Shown here: positions 10,497-21,202 of the stretch, piece after piece | Position numbering within the stretch: position 1 is the first letter of the stretch | How the letters are laid out: each line of letters opens with the position of its first letter | Assembly: GCA_950097015.1 (NCBI GenBank) | Contig: CATNEN010000012.1 | Span: 2,907,501-2,971,500 of the forward strand | Direction of reading: 5' to 3' | From: Macrostomum hystrix | Lineage: Eukaryota > Platyhelminthes > Macrostomidae | Length of the DNA: 64,000 bases | Made by a program: the position numbers and the translations under genes | Notes under the pieces: generated by a model | The model's database searches: none | Told to the model about the DNA's origin: nothing | What the model saw: only the letters and a program-made list of their open reading frames with translations

Positions 10497-12875
10497 ATGT
10501 CAGTGAAAGCTCTTGGCGTGGCCGAGCAGCAGCCAGCGGGGCAGCAGCAGCGAAGCCCTGCCAAATTACCCACGGTTGCAGGTGGTACCCATGGAAAGGC
10601 GATGAAGTCTGAAACCGGCTGGCAGCTGGAGCCGGCCAGGAAGAAGCTCAGTACGCTGGAGACGCAGCGCGTTATGGGTGTGATGATTGACGGCTCAAAG
10701 CGTGTTGAACTCCTGGCCGCTTTGCCAGCATTGCTGCTCAACCTCGAGGAGTTCCAAATTGTGTTGGGCCGCGAGCTGACAGCCCAGCTAGTTGAGCACG
10801 GCAATTTGAGTAGACAATTTGATCTCGTCAGTGCCAAGCTCGATGTGATTTACGATCGCAAATTCGAGGCACCAAAGCTCGAAGCGCTGCCAGAGGACTT
10901 CTGGGACAACGTGAGCTTATTTTTTGTGCATTTCAACACCTAAATTTGCATTTACAGAATCCCACTAAGCCAGCTCTTTCTATAAAAAGTTACCGATAAA
11001 ATTCAGTGAAATTTCATTAAATTAGTTTTTTGTTGTTGAAAATTTGGTTAAAAAATCATACTTCAGGAAGCAGAGCCTGAAGTTGAAGCCGTCCCGACAG
11101 TTACGCAGACCAAGGAGGAGCTTCTGCCGCAGCAGTCGGAGCTGGAGGCCGAGGCAGCCAGCCTGCTGCCACGTCTGCAATTCTCGGTGCGAGTTCTTCT
11201 TCGCGCGTTTCGCAGCAACCCGGCTGCGGCGGCCGCTGTCCTTCAGTCTCCGAAGCTGAAGCCGCAGTCGCAGACCAAGGATATGCTGGAACGGATGGAG
11301 CGCCTGCGCGACATCATGGTCGTGCGCCTGATGACTACACCTGTGGAGAAGCAGGACAAGCTCACTTACCTGCACGAGATGTCCGAACGGGAGCGCCAAC
11401 ACGCTGAAGTCATCAAGAAGCTAGAAGCTGAGCTTGCAACAGCCACTGCCGATAAAGAGGCCGAAGTAAAGAAGAAGAACGACGTGATCAGGAAGATCCA
11501 GTCGGACATTCATCACGTCGAGAAGTACTCCGAGGAGAGTATTAAGAATATTCGTACCGAAGCTGAGAAGCAACAGCAGACGGACTCGAAGAACAGCGAA
11601 GGCAAAGTGCACAAGCTGACACAGGAGCGCAACCAGCTGCGGACCCAGCTGGACAACCTTATCGCAGAGCACCGCGACTCCGAGCAGCAGCTGCGCTCGC
11701 GCAAATTCAAACTGGAGACTGAGATTGAGAATATCATCGGCAAGTACGACGGCGAGATGAGCACCAGACAGGTGAGAAAAGATGAAATTTATATATTTCG
11801 TGCTAGTTTTTTTTTCTATTTATCCATTTTTGCTAATTTAGATTTTGACGATGTGCGATTTTTCTACTCGTTAATGTACCTTAATTAACGATGATGTAAA
11901 TTTTCGATCGAAAATGGGCACATGTTGATGTAGCAACATTCGATCAATAAATTTAAACATAAAAATAACTGTATGAGGGCTGCGGGCAATTCTCATTATT
12001 TGGTGATACTAGATCAGCAACCAGCGTGGACTCAATTCTGCCCATTTCGCTGACTCCTGAGCACACACGCAAACAGATACCCTACGCAGGCACACACTCA
12101 TACAGGTGTGTACATCTGCCCTGACTTTCTCATCGTCAGGCAGCGGAAGCTTTCACTGTGCTTAGGGGGTTGGCCCTCAAGGGCGTAGGTTGCACGACAA
12201 GCTCCCAAGCCTTCTCTCTGCGGCTGCGACTCAAATGAATGGGGCCTTGGTCTTCGTACGAGAGGCAAACGCGTTAACCGCTCTGCCACTGACCCCCACA
12301 TAATGTACTCGTGATGATGTAACATCTTTCGATCGATAAATGTACACATGATGATGTAACATCCTTCGATCGATAAATGTACACATGATGATGTAACATC
12401 CTTCGATCGATAAATGTACACATAATGATGTAACATCCTTCGATCGATAAAACTTTCGCTTATGTAACACTTTAGCGGTGATATAAATTTGAGCATCCTT
12501 CTTTGCTCACTCGCTCAGGAGGAGTACGAAGAGGTTGACGCAGCGTACACCGAGGAGAAGAAGCAGCTTTCTGAGCTGACCGAAAGATTCAATGTGAGGA
12601 TTTTTTTCAAATTCTTTGACTCTCCTTTTTTAGAACACAATACATAATTCCTCTTTAATTAATCCAATATGCGTCAGACCCTGGAAGATGAGTACAAACA
12701 GATCATGGAGGAGCGGCGGATTGCGGAGGAGCGCAGGCGGGCAGCCGAGCACGAGATGCAGATGATGATCAGCGCTGCTACCACCATCCAGAGCTTCTGG
12801 CGCTCCTACAAAATCCGCAAAACCATGCGAGGCAAGAAGAAGAAGGGCGGCGGCGGTGGCAAGAAGAAGAAGTGA
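10497..12875 (+). CDS. DRC10: Dynein regulatory complex subunit 10 (IQ motif), 4 exons, 463 aa
   Basis: Exons: 10497-10910, 11067-11771, 12519-12593 and 12678-12875, all phase 0. DRC10 (IQCD) is a subunit of the nexin-dynein regulatory complex that links axonemal doublets in motile cilia. Seen: an Ala/Gln-rich N-terminus, a helical region near RVELLAALPALLLNLEEF, a long coiled coil (about residues 210-430) with KFKLETEIENIIGKYDGEM and then EEYEEVDAAYTEEKKQL, an IQ motif IQSFWRSYKIRK near residue 440, and a Lys/Gly-rich tail. The order and the EIEN..KYD / YTEEK blocks match vertebrate DRC10 (about 450 aa). ATG 10497 is chosen over an in-frame ATG at 10407 because a strong acceptor (10454-10456) separates them. 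Intron 2 holds a minisatellite split by a SINE. Confidence 0.93.
11890..12465. repeat. 37-bp minisatellite in DRC10 intron 2, interrupted by a SINE
   Basis: Units contain GATGATGTAAC, then CATCCTTCGATCGATAAATG and TACACAT; period 37 bp (starts at 12313 and 12350). Four or five well-conserved units lie at 12303-12465. Two diverged units lie at 11890-11923 and 11924-11960, on the other side of the SINE, so the SINE appears to have landed in a pre-existing array. Each unit carries the palindrome CGATCG. Confidence 0.88.
11966..12299 (-). mobile_element. tRNA-derived SINE, copy 1 (antisense in DRC10 intron 2)
   Basis: The minus strand begins with a tRNA-like head (polymerase III A box TGGCAGAGCGGTTAAC, plus positions 12273-12288). 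A body follows that is shared with the copies at 26972 and 33880, including GGGCCAACC, GCTTGTCGTGCAA and TCAGCGAAATGGGCAGAATT. The B-box part of the head is missing here, so this copy is internally deleted. The 3' tail points to low coordinates. It is flanked on both sides by units of a 37-bp minisatellite. Confidence 0.85.
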
Positions 12876-13743
12876 TGAGTTTAGAGTTCAAGGACAATGA
12901 GAGGCTGGGTTAATGCTTAAAAACTGGATAGACTATACTAGCCAACTTTGTTCATTGGCTTCCTTCAAATTCCGCGTCTATGTTTTTACATTCGTGATTA
13001 GAAGTTTGCTAGAAGAACACAGTGGAAGGACTGGTGGTTCAAGTCAATCTTTTTGGGATGTGATATTTAAATCGAGGGACAAGGACATACATAGCCTTTT
13101 GGGTAGCAACGAATAGTTGTACGAGCTAAATTTATTCACACAAGGAAAACTCCTACGCGTCTGTCGCCTGCTTACTATTCATTGCTGTCTTCTTTTTGGC
13201 TCTAATCCTTTTAGCTTGCTCCTATGGATGATAATGAATTTTGAATTTCTAAATAGCTCAAGATAAAGATTTTATCGATAAAGGATCAGAAAATAACTAT
13301 ATGTAAATGTCTCCGATCCCATGTACTCTTGCTAAGTGAACTTTCTGTGACCAGAACAGAAGTTCTTGTCCATTAGAAATTTCTTTTCCGTCAAAAATAT
13401 CCGTGTCTTTTTTTATAGATAAAGTATGCATTGTTCAGTTCAATTTAGATTACGACAATGGTCTTTGTTCGGGCGTATATGCTATGCTGTCAATAGAAAA
13501 AAAGATGCGAAATTGCTACGATTCAAAGCTTTGATTTATTATGTTCGTGCTGTTATTAAAACGCGTAAGTCGGAATTTTCTGTAAGCGTTTTTTGCACTA
13601 TTGAAATTGTGAATAAAAATAATCTGAATTATCAGAAACAATTAACATGAAACATAAATGTAGAATATAGAATAATCACATGAGACAGCCAAATTAGCTC
13701 AGATCATAAAACACACCAAGAGTTAGATATTTCAAGGTTATCA

Positions 13744-13749
13744 AATAAA
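13744..13749 (+). promoter_or_regulatory. Candidate DRC10 polyadenylation signal
   Basis: AATAAA about 870 nt after the DRC10 stop; another AATAAA lies near 13613. The annexin signal on the other strand is only 30 bp further on, so the two 3' ends meet or overlap. Bases 12876-13743 hold no other gene I can recognise and are probably DRC10 3' untranslated or intergenic sequence. Confidence 0.4.
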
Positions 13750-13778
13750 AAGTTCTTTGTAAAAGCACTTGCGAACAG

Positions 13779-13784
13779 TTTATT
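13779..13784 (-). promoter_or_regulatory. Candidate annexin polyadenylation signal
   Basis: TTTATT on the plus strand (AATAAA on minus), about 470 nt beyond the annexin stop codon. The implied 3' untranslated region contains a long perfect hairpin at 13995-14038. Confidence 0.45.
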
Positions 13785-13994
13785 AATCATCGAGTTAAAT
13801 TTTAAACTTGAACACATCTGTTGCAACGGGCGTGTTTATGGAAATTGCTTGGCGCATCTGAAGGCTGCGTACCACTGTTCAGTCCATGGATTGTGGGGAC
13901 GCCACACCACAACTTAATTACCCCAAACTGATGCCGGTGAACTGAAGCAAAGCAGAGTACAATTCGTTTGCTAAAGGACTCAGCTTGTTTCAGT

Positions 13995-14038
13995 ATTCCT
14001 GACTCAATTTGATTCAGTACTCAAATTGAGTCAGGAAT
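13995..14038. repeat. Perfect 18-bp inverted repeat (hairpin)
   Basis: ATTCCTGACTCAATTTGA at 13995-14012 and its exact reverse complement at 14021-14038, separated by the 8-nt loop TTCAGTAC. It lies in the predicted 3' untranslated region of the annexin transcript, about 210 nt beyond the stop. Confidence 0.95.
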
Positions 14039-14249
14039 CGAACCGAAACCTTAAAGTCCCCTAGAAAATGTCCAACATACCGCTATGAGTAAGCAAAACT
14101 TCACAGCTTTATGAAGCCAACTGACGCCTAAAAAGATTTCTGAGGCATCATAGGCCTAGGCATTGTATTTATAGACCTAGTACGAGCTTTGAAAACAACA
14201 AATCAAACTCTTTTGCATGGGCAAACATTGTTGATCGTGGCAGTTTTGT

Positions 14250-16078
14250 TCAGGCCTCGCCAATCAGCGTTAACAAAACCTTCTGATAGTCTCCTGAGGT
14301 GTCGCCGCGAATCATTACGGCGAGACTCTCGCCGTACTGGCGCTGAAAGATGGCCTTGATGGCGGCCATGTCCGCTTCGCAGAAGCCGATGACTGTGCGC
14401 TGCAGGCGGCTGTCGTTGGTTCCAAGACCCTTCATGCTGTGGTATAGCATGCTTGCCACGTGCCTGCAAGGATGCAGAGACAGTAGTGAGCGAACTTCAT
14501 TAGGCTATACTTAAGACATTTATTCCTCTTTAGCTTATGAATGAGTCACTTAAAAGTCGAGTTCCTGCAACGTTGGGTCACTTTAACGTCGGGTCACTTT
14601 AACGTCGGGTCACTTTAACGTCGGGTCACTTTAACGTCGGGTCACTTTAACGTCGGGTCGCTTCACTGTTGAGTAACTTGACCATCAATTTCGACACTCG
14701 TAATGGGTCATAGATAGATCAGGGGGTCAGTCACTTTTCTAGATTTTGAGCAAGTTACAACAGCCACGATAGGGCACATGAGTTCGTAATACAGGAGCGT
14801 GAAAACTATGGTAATTTGCCAGAAAGCTTACCTGGCTGGATCCTCACAATAGGAAACGAGGCTGACCAGTGCCTTGCAATAGCTGCCGCTTGTCTCGGAA
14901 CAAATGGCTTCTTGAAGGGTTCGACGCCGTTTCTGCTTGTAGACCTCGGCGACTGCCGCGACATGAGCGGGTGAACGGCTGCAGATCAGGCGGTTCAGCG
15001 TGTCCTCGTCTGTGCCGAGGCGACCCTCGCCCGCCCGGTAGAGCATCTCGGCATCGGATTGCACGCTGGACTGAAGGGCGGGACCCTCCTCGCGTCCAGC
15101 TGTGAGCAGCGAGACCAGCACCTTGCGGAAGTTGCCGCTGGTGTCTGATCGGACGTCTGTCTCCAGGTTGCGATGAAAAACTGCGAGACGCATTTATTGT
15201 ATAATATGTAATATGTAATCTGTAAAATCTAACAACATTTTATAATTCAATAATTATGTCAGTTATAACTCAGGTAATAACGCACAATGCGTCCTTTACC
15301 AGCTATCGGACTTATATTATGGGAAAGTAAGTCCGAAAGTTGTAATTGGAAAAAGGACGAGAAACACTTTTTTCATATACTCGTATTTCAGTCATTAAAT
15401 AGTTTCTGATCAAGCAAAAATTCCGTCAAAGAACAAAAGGACAAATTTATTAAAAAGTTTTTGCGACTTGTTAAGTCTTCTATAATAAACTTACTCCTCT
15501 CATAAGCCTCCTTAATGGCCTTGATCTGCGAGTTGCAGCGACTTGTCAAGATGTCTATCAGAGTCTCCTCGTCTGTTCCGGCTCCCTGAAAATCAAAGTT
15601 TTCGATTTTGATGACGTCCGAGATGAGGTCCGGTTTATTGCATACTGATGATATGCTTCCATTCCTTAATAAATCGCGACAAACGATTGTATATTGGAAT
15701 TGAACAGACAGACCCGTATAGCTGAGCTGAGCTGATAGTGAATTTGTTGGACTATCGGATTCTCAAACAGAGTACAAAACATAGATTGACCTTCACAGCA
15801 GCTCGCAGGCAAATAGCGTCGTAATCGCACAGCAAGTAGCACAGACCCTTGCAGGTATTGTAGAAGTTGCCGCTCAACTCCGATTTGAAGGCGTCAACTA
15901 GAGTCTTGCCGAAGCTGGTCTCAAAGGCGCGCGCTATTTCGGCCCTCTGGTGCGACGGTCGTCTAGCCATGACATCGATGATGGTCTTCTCGTCTGTGCC
16001 TAGGCCCTTCATGGCCTTTTGCAGCCGATTGGCTTCTGCCAGTGCATTTAGAGGCCGCTCTGCGAAAGACAGGGCCAT
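14250..16078 (-). CDS. Annexin, 4 exons, 313 aa
   Basis: Exons: 15791-16078, 15495-15585, 14832-15180 and 14250-14463 (942 nt, phases 0, 1 and 2). Annexins are calcium-dependent phospholipid-binding proteins acting at membranes in trafficking and repair. All four annexin repeats are present: repeat 1 KAMKGLGTDEKT...LKSEL-type end (FKSELSGNF), repeat 2 GAGTDEETLIDIL...SDTSGNFRKVL, repeat 3 GRLGTDEDTLNRL...SETSGSYCKAL, repeat 4 MKGLGTNDSRL...RGDTSGDYQKVL. The type II calcium motif (GxGT plus a later acidic residue) is recognisable in repeats 1, 2 and 4, and less regular in repeat 3. The N-terminal arm is very short (about 20 residues). ATG 16078 is chosen because an in-frame stop and a possible acceptor (exon start 16098) lie just upstream. 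The annexin subclass is not assigned. Confidence 0.95.
14569..14660. repeat. 16-bp tandem repeat in annexin intron 3
   Basis: Five to six copies of GGGTCACTTTAACGTC, with diverged copies on both edges (AACGTTGGGTCAC on the left, GGGTCGCTTCACTGTT on the right). Confidence 0.95.
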
Positions 16079-19000
16079 AATGCTGTGCACATGCAGTGCT
16101 GCAGATTAGCGTTTAGTTAAAATCAAAGCGAATCTCGAGCGGAGCTAGTGTACCGCTTTCTGTGTCATCGCTGTGTAAACCTTGCATTAACATTTATATA
16201 CTCTATTACACACGCAGTACCTATCCTTTGCTCGCTCCAGCAGTGTACTAGGAAAACGTTCAATTTGGCCCTTCCACCTCATTTGAAAAGTGGCTTCTTG
16301 TCAGATTGGCGACGTGTGCGCAGTTAGCGGGGTGGCGTTGCTGCATGCGTCTCAACTGTTTATTATCAGGCGTTCATTTTCTGCGCACGTTGGGGTGGTT
16401 GGCTGCCACGAAAGGGGAGATAAGGGAGAGCGGTCCTGCACGAGGAGTTTAGAATCGATCGATCGAACTGGCAACCCCTTCCACCAGGGTTCGCTACTAC
16501 CAACAGTCACTCCCTCGACCTGGCTTCAGAAAGGCAGCTATTTCTGTATCCTATATGTACAGTGCATTGAATTCAGAGCAAGTGAAGAGCCAATGAAAAT
16601 GACGAATTTCTGGTGTTCTGGCAAAGGATAGAATTAATCTGCATGGTACAGTCATGAAGCTCTGAATCTAGAGACTGGAGAGACAACTCCCCGCCCTACC
16701 CCGATTTTCCGAACCCGTGTGGGCTGACTGCAGGCTGTCCGGAAAATACACTAAGCAGATGGGAAATTATGATGCACAGATTATATAGAAAAACACTAAC
16801 TTCTTCTTAATTTGTAGAAAAGATCAATACCTATCGAATGAACTAATAAACACTTCGAAATTGCGGAAAAGAAGAATATTTTCTGCAGTACAACTTTGCG
16901 AATTTAGTCCTAGAGATGGCAAGTTTCGTATTCCTTAAACTTTATTCAAGCACAGCTCAGTAGCTAAAACATATATGCACTCAAGATTCAACTAAAATTT
17001 AGAGAATTTATTCAGCTTTCTAATGAATTAAACATTTGATAATCTGTTGCATGATACGGAAGTTAGCAGTGTTTTTCTCCAAGCAGTGCATTGGAATTTC
17101 CTATTTTCAGATCTACGTATTTTCGGCCAGCCAGCCATGGGATGAGGGAGCTATAGAGTACGTGACACGAATACATGGATGTAAATAATATATTTATAGA
17201 TGAACGGAATGGATCGTGCATTCCGCTGTTCAATTTTGCCGACTTTGATAAACAAACTGACGGATATGAGATCCCTAACACCTCGCGTGTACCACCTGCA
17301 CGCATCGGCTGATTTGAGAGTTTGTATGCATGACAATACAAGCATGTACGCTCTTACAGTATCCTCACATTTAAGAGTTCACCACATACTAAGTTGACAA
17401 AGCAGTTTTGCCTGATCTGTCTTTTCATATTAAGCGTAACTATGAAACAACTTATTTCATGAGAGATCGGCCGGGGCTCTATAAAATCAGACCCAACTGC
17501 AGAATAAATGATACACTGTTGGGTTATTAGCCCGAAATTATCAAGGACCACATGCACGTAGCTATAACTTCTTATTTAATATACTTAATAAGCAGTCATT
17601 TTTTGTAAAGCGATAGAGTTAAAGAAAAAAACTCAAAGCATCGCGGTTCCTAGCTTTACAACATTACTCAATTTCGCGATGACAGTGTAATGGACATTCA
17701 TTGTCATTAAATGACAGAATAATATAGTATAGTGAGTCTCGATCACTTAAGGTATGCTAGGGACATCAGCAAACTTGGGAAAGAGTACTTCAATTATACT
17801 TACTATCATTCGTTGTCGAATTTCGTAGTGAAGAGTAAAATTTTGGCATTCAAACAACGGAATGTCAATTACCAATTAATGTTAAATGATGTAGAGTCGA
17901 AGGCAGAAATCATAGAAGAAAACATTAGTGTAGAAGAATATTGAATTAATACTTATTTCCGTATTTTGTCGTAGTAAGTGCAGTGGCAAAACATTAGTTC
18001 TAAATTTAGTTAGCTTCTAAATTTAAAGGCTTAATTTTCGAGGAAAATGTTTTATGGTTAACTTTTGAGTTAACCCGCTGAATACATATTACGTCTACTG
18101 TCGACTATTGAATCACTTAGTTAAATTATAGGCCTACCATAGAATTTTGGAAATTCTTACAATTATTTTATGTTTCTTGACTTTTTGTTTTCGCGTCTTT
18201 CGTGAATTCGATAAACATAAGATAATAGTAAACTATACTTGAGCTTGTGTAACACCTCTATTGCCCTTTGCCTCTTTCGCAGATGAGTCAAATGAACATC
18301 TTGTGCTGCAGTGCAGACTGAATATAGTTTTTCTCCAATATTTTAAGACTCCAATATAAATTTTTTATAGCTAAATATAGGATAGTTGCTTATTTAAGCA
18401 AAGAGTAAAAACTAGAGTTTTCTAAATACTCTTCTTAAGACAACATTTTGTATCTCTTATCAGCAAACTTCTTTTGTGTAAATTTTTTGATCTTATCTTA
18501 ATTTTCCAGAAAACCACAGCTTTTAATAGACATTAGCTATATAATAATTTCCTTCTATTTCCCAATTATCTTTTTTCAATTCTATCTTGAAATAGGCTTG
18601 TACGAGTACATTGTCATTAAATGTTTCTTTAATAAAAATTCTTTAACTAATGTATTGATTAGTGTAGCTATTAAACAACAAATGAGGCCCCTATATTGAT
18701 ATTTTGTTGATAAGAAAGATAATGACATTTAGCATAAATTTATTCATATCTACTTTAACTAGGCCTATCTTATCATTCTTAGAATTCTAGGGTCTACAAA
18801 AAATTCTTAAAATGGAAAATATATAACAAGCCTTAAGCCTATTCTGTTGATTCTACTATGTAAAAGTCATTTTCAGGAAGGTGGTAGATAATTTGATGCA
18901 CCTAATTCATTTGTGATCGTGCACATCACATTCGGTGCATACCATCTTTACTTGGTGCATAGAGCACTTTTTTCTGGATAATTTGGCCTAATTAAAGCAA

Positions 19001-19618
19001 ATAAAAAGCTAGCTTTTTCTTTAATTGTGCTTTAAAACAAAGATAGGCTCTATATGATAACAGAGCAAAAAAACAATTACAGGTTTCAAATACAGGTTTC
19101 TTTTTTGAATCAAAGAGTTTTTTGCAAAGTATGGCATATATTGGTGCTATTGGCTGTGTAGTGTGTAAATATTCATTTTTGTCACAAATCATGTGCCCTA
19201 GCATCTTGTTTCTTGCTGCACAATATAGTTTCTTTTGTTTGTGCAAGGTGCATAAGGCCTAAATTTATTTTGGTATATACTTTGCCACTTTTGACTGTCA
19301 GAGGAGTAATTATAAGGCTAGAAAACTAAAAGGACCAAAGCTGATAAAATAATGATTTTTACAATATTTTTACCTGCCTTGCCAAGGCCTGCCATATGTT
19401 TTTACATTTTCAGATGATTGTTTCAAGTGTGCATTAAAAGTAAGTTATTTGAGAAAAAGCATATTTTTCTATTCTATGGTACCCATGCAGATGTTAAAAA
19501 TGTAATTTTTTTCACCAGAATCTGAATAAAAAACATTATCTTAAGCTTGGTTATAACATACTATAACAAAACCTCTATTTAAAATTTCATTGCAGATATC
19601 TGCTCAAACTGGACCAGC
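16079..19618. other. 3.5 kb intergenic region without a recognisable gene
   Basis: Divergent region between annexin (-) and RAD6 (+). It is AT-rich apart from 16.3-16.7 kb. Only short frames occur, such as one of about 70 codons near 17.7-17.9 kb lacking any known motif. The right end shows a polypyrimidine-CAG acceptor at 19593-19595, 23 nt before the RAD6 ATG, implying an upstream non-coding exon or a trans-splice site. Confidence 0.5.
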
Positions 19619-20089
19619 ATGTCAACAGCTGCTAGACGCCGTTTAATGAAGGATTTACAGATGATGCAGAAGGACCCACCGCCTGGTGTTGGAGCCTGTC
19701 CCACTGACGACAACATCTTGGTTTGGAAAGCGGTCATTTTAGGCCCAGACGATACTGCCTTTGAAGGTGGCGTGTTTAAGCTGAGCATGACCTTCACAGA
19801 AGAATATCCGAACAAGCCGCCAGCTGTGAAGTTTCTAACGTCAATGTTCCACCCAAATGTGTACACAGACGGATCCATCTGTTTGGACATTCTGCAGAAT
19901 CAATGGAGCACATCGTACGATGTTCGCGCCGTTCTAACCTCGTTACAGTCGTTGCTAGGCGACCCGAATCCGCACTCGCCAGCCAATATGGCCGCCGCCG
20001 AACTGTTCACTAACAACTGTAGAGAGTACACTGAACGGGTGCGACGGATTGTCGAAGACTCTTGGCGTTACAGGGACGACAAATTGTGA
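19619..20089 (+). CDS. UBE2A: RAD6-type E2 ubiquitin-conjugating enzyme, 156 aa
   Basis: This E2 enzyme accepts ubiquitin from E1 as a thioester and, with RAD18- or BRE1-type E3 ligases, monoubiquitinates PCNA and histone H2B. Seen: the RAD6 N-terminus [13 protein letters not shown], the HPN tripeptide at residues 78-80, catalytic Cys88 in [18 protein letters not shown], and a helical C-terminus ending in [15 protein letters not shown]. Length is close to vertebrate UBE2A/B (152 aa). The coding region is one uninterrupted exon, unlike its multi-exon neighbours and, as I recall, vertebrate UBE2A/B. It differs more from human than TMED2 or ARL1 do (for example residues 42-60). No disabling change is seen, so it looks functional. 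It converges with the orphan gene on its right. UBE2A and UBE2B cannot be told apart here. Confidence 0.96.
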   Translation: MSTAARRRLMKDLQMMQKDPPPGVGACPTDDNILVWKAVILGPDDTAFEGGVFKLSMTFTEEYPNKPPAVKFLTSMFHPNVYTDGSICLDILQNQWSTSYDVRAVLTSLQSLLGDPNPHSPANMAAAELFTNNCREYTERVRRIVEDSWRYRDDKL

Positions 20090-20146
20090 TGCCTTTCCTG
20101 GTTTTCGACGGCCGCTTGTGCTTCCAGTAAGCAGTGTAGATAACAC

Positions 20147-20152
20147 AATAAA
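20147..20152 (+). promoter_or_regulatory. RAD6 polyadenylation signal
   Basis: AATAAA 58 nt after the RAD6 stop codon; a second AATAAA follows at 20407-20412. Between here and 20647 no other gene is visible. TTTATT at 20456-20461 could serve the converging minus-strand gene. Confidence 0.7.
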
Positions 20153-20647
20153 GTAACAAATGCTTTGGCAGGTTAATTTCTTGCTGGTTTGTACTATTGA
20201 TGTACAATTATAGCTTATATAGTTTAATTATTACTCCATATTTAAGCAGTAATTCCCATTGTCATTCTAAAGCTATGTATAGTTAGCAATGTATTGTGAA
20301 TAATGTCACAGTTTGTATTCTGTGTAAAAAACATTAATGGTAATGGCGATAATAGACGCATCACAGCTGCAGTTGAAGTCACTTTAGTTAGCTGCTAATG
20401 TAGACAAATAAATAATCAAGTCGTTTTAACTTACATTTTTAATGAACTGTTTCCGTTTATTTTATTACTATTGTACTAGTAGCTCTAGCTAAGGATCTAC
20501 GCAGTCAAAATATGTTTTACATTTTAACTTGTTAATATAACGGTACAGTGAAGATATTTGTACATAAGATAAATACGTGCTATTTAAACACTGCGATTAG
20601 GTAGATAAGGCATTATACAGACGATAGTCCTGATAATAAAAAAGTGT

Positions 20648-21202
20648 TTATGGGTCTGGATAGCACTGCGCAGCTAGCACATAGGTCTCAACTTCGTACA
20701 AGTCTAATCTCTTTGCGCTGTAGTTCTCGTCTATCATGCTTATAACGAACACTGGGCGCTCCTTCACCAGGCAGTTTTGGTCTTGAATAGCCTCCTTATC
20801 GCAGACTGTGTGATCAGGCAGCTGCTCCCTGCAGTGGTAGTCGCCGCTGTTGCCAAGCTGCTGCTTGTCAGTCTCCATCTCGTGGTTGAATCGCTGCCAG
20901 CTAGCCGGGTCCTTGAACCTGACCGCCACCGCGTACACTCTGCAGTACTTGTGCACTGTTGTCGGCACTCGCACAGTGTAGCTATCGGGGTTCGACTTCT
21001 CCAGCTGGCTGCACCAGGCGTGATAGACGCGGACTTTCCTCTTTGGCCGCCTGCTGGTAGCCTCCTCGTTGAGTTGGAAGAGAAAGCAGGCCACTTGATT
21101 GCCGAAGCTGTACCGCACGCTAGCTGCAGCAGTGCACTCGTACCGGTCGTTTAGTTTTCTCATGTAGGTCTCCGAGTTGCTAATCACGACGAATGAAAGC
21201 AT
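20648..21202 (-). CDS. Orphan protein A of an unrecognised two-gene family, 184 aa
   Basis: A single-exon frame of 184 residues with no family I can name. Support comes from a clear paralogue at 23526-24017 in the same orientation. The two align from their start methionines through about 130 residues and share the blocks YHAWC.xLEK and HKxCRVYAVAVRFKDP, plus GDYH near residue 122. An in-frame stop (TAA) lies seven codons before the ATG, which fixes the start unless the gene is spliced upstream. No signal peptide, membrane segment or zinc-binding pattern is obvious; the alternating hydrophobic stretches suggest a beta-rich fold. The C-terminal ~45 residues have little similarity to the paralogue. 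It converges on RAD6. Function unknown. Confidence 0.72.
   Translation of the reverse strand: MLSFVVISNSETYMRKLNDRYECTAAASVRYSFGNQVACFLFQLNEEATSRRPKRKVRVYHAWCSQLEKSNPDSYTVRVPTTVHKYCRVYAVAVRFKDPASWQRFNHEMETDKQQLGNSGDYHCREQLPDHTVCDKEAIQDQNCLVKERPVFVISMIDENYSAKRLDLYEVETYVLAAQCYPDP

Noticed and set aside
17732-17944. 70-codon plus-strand frame
   Set aside because: No supporting start context, motif or paralogue.
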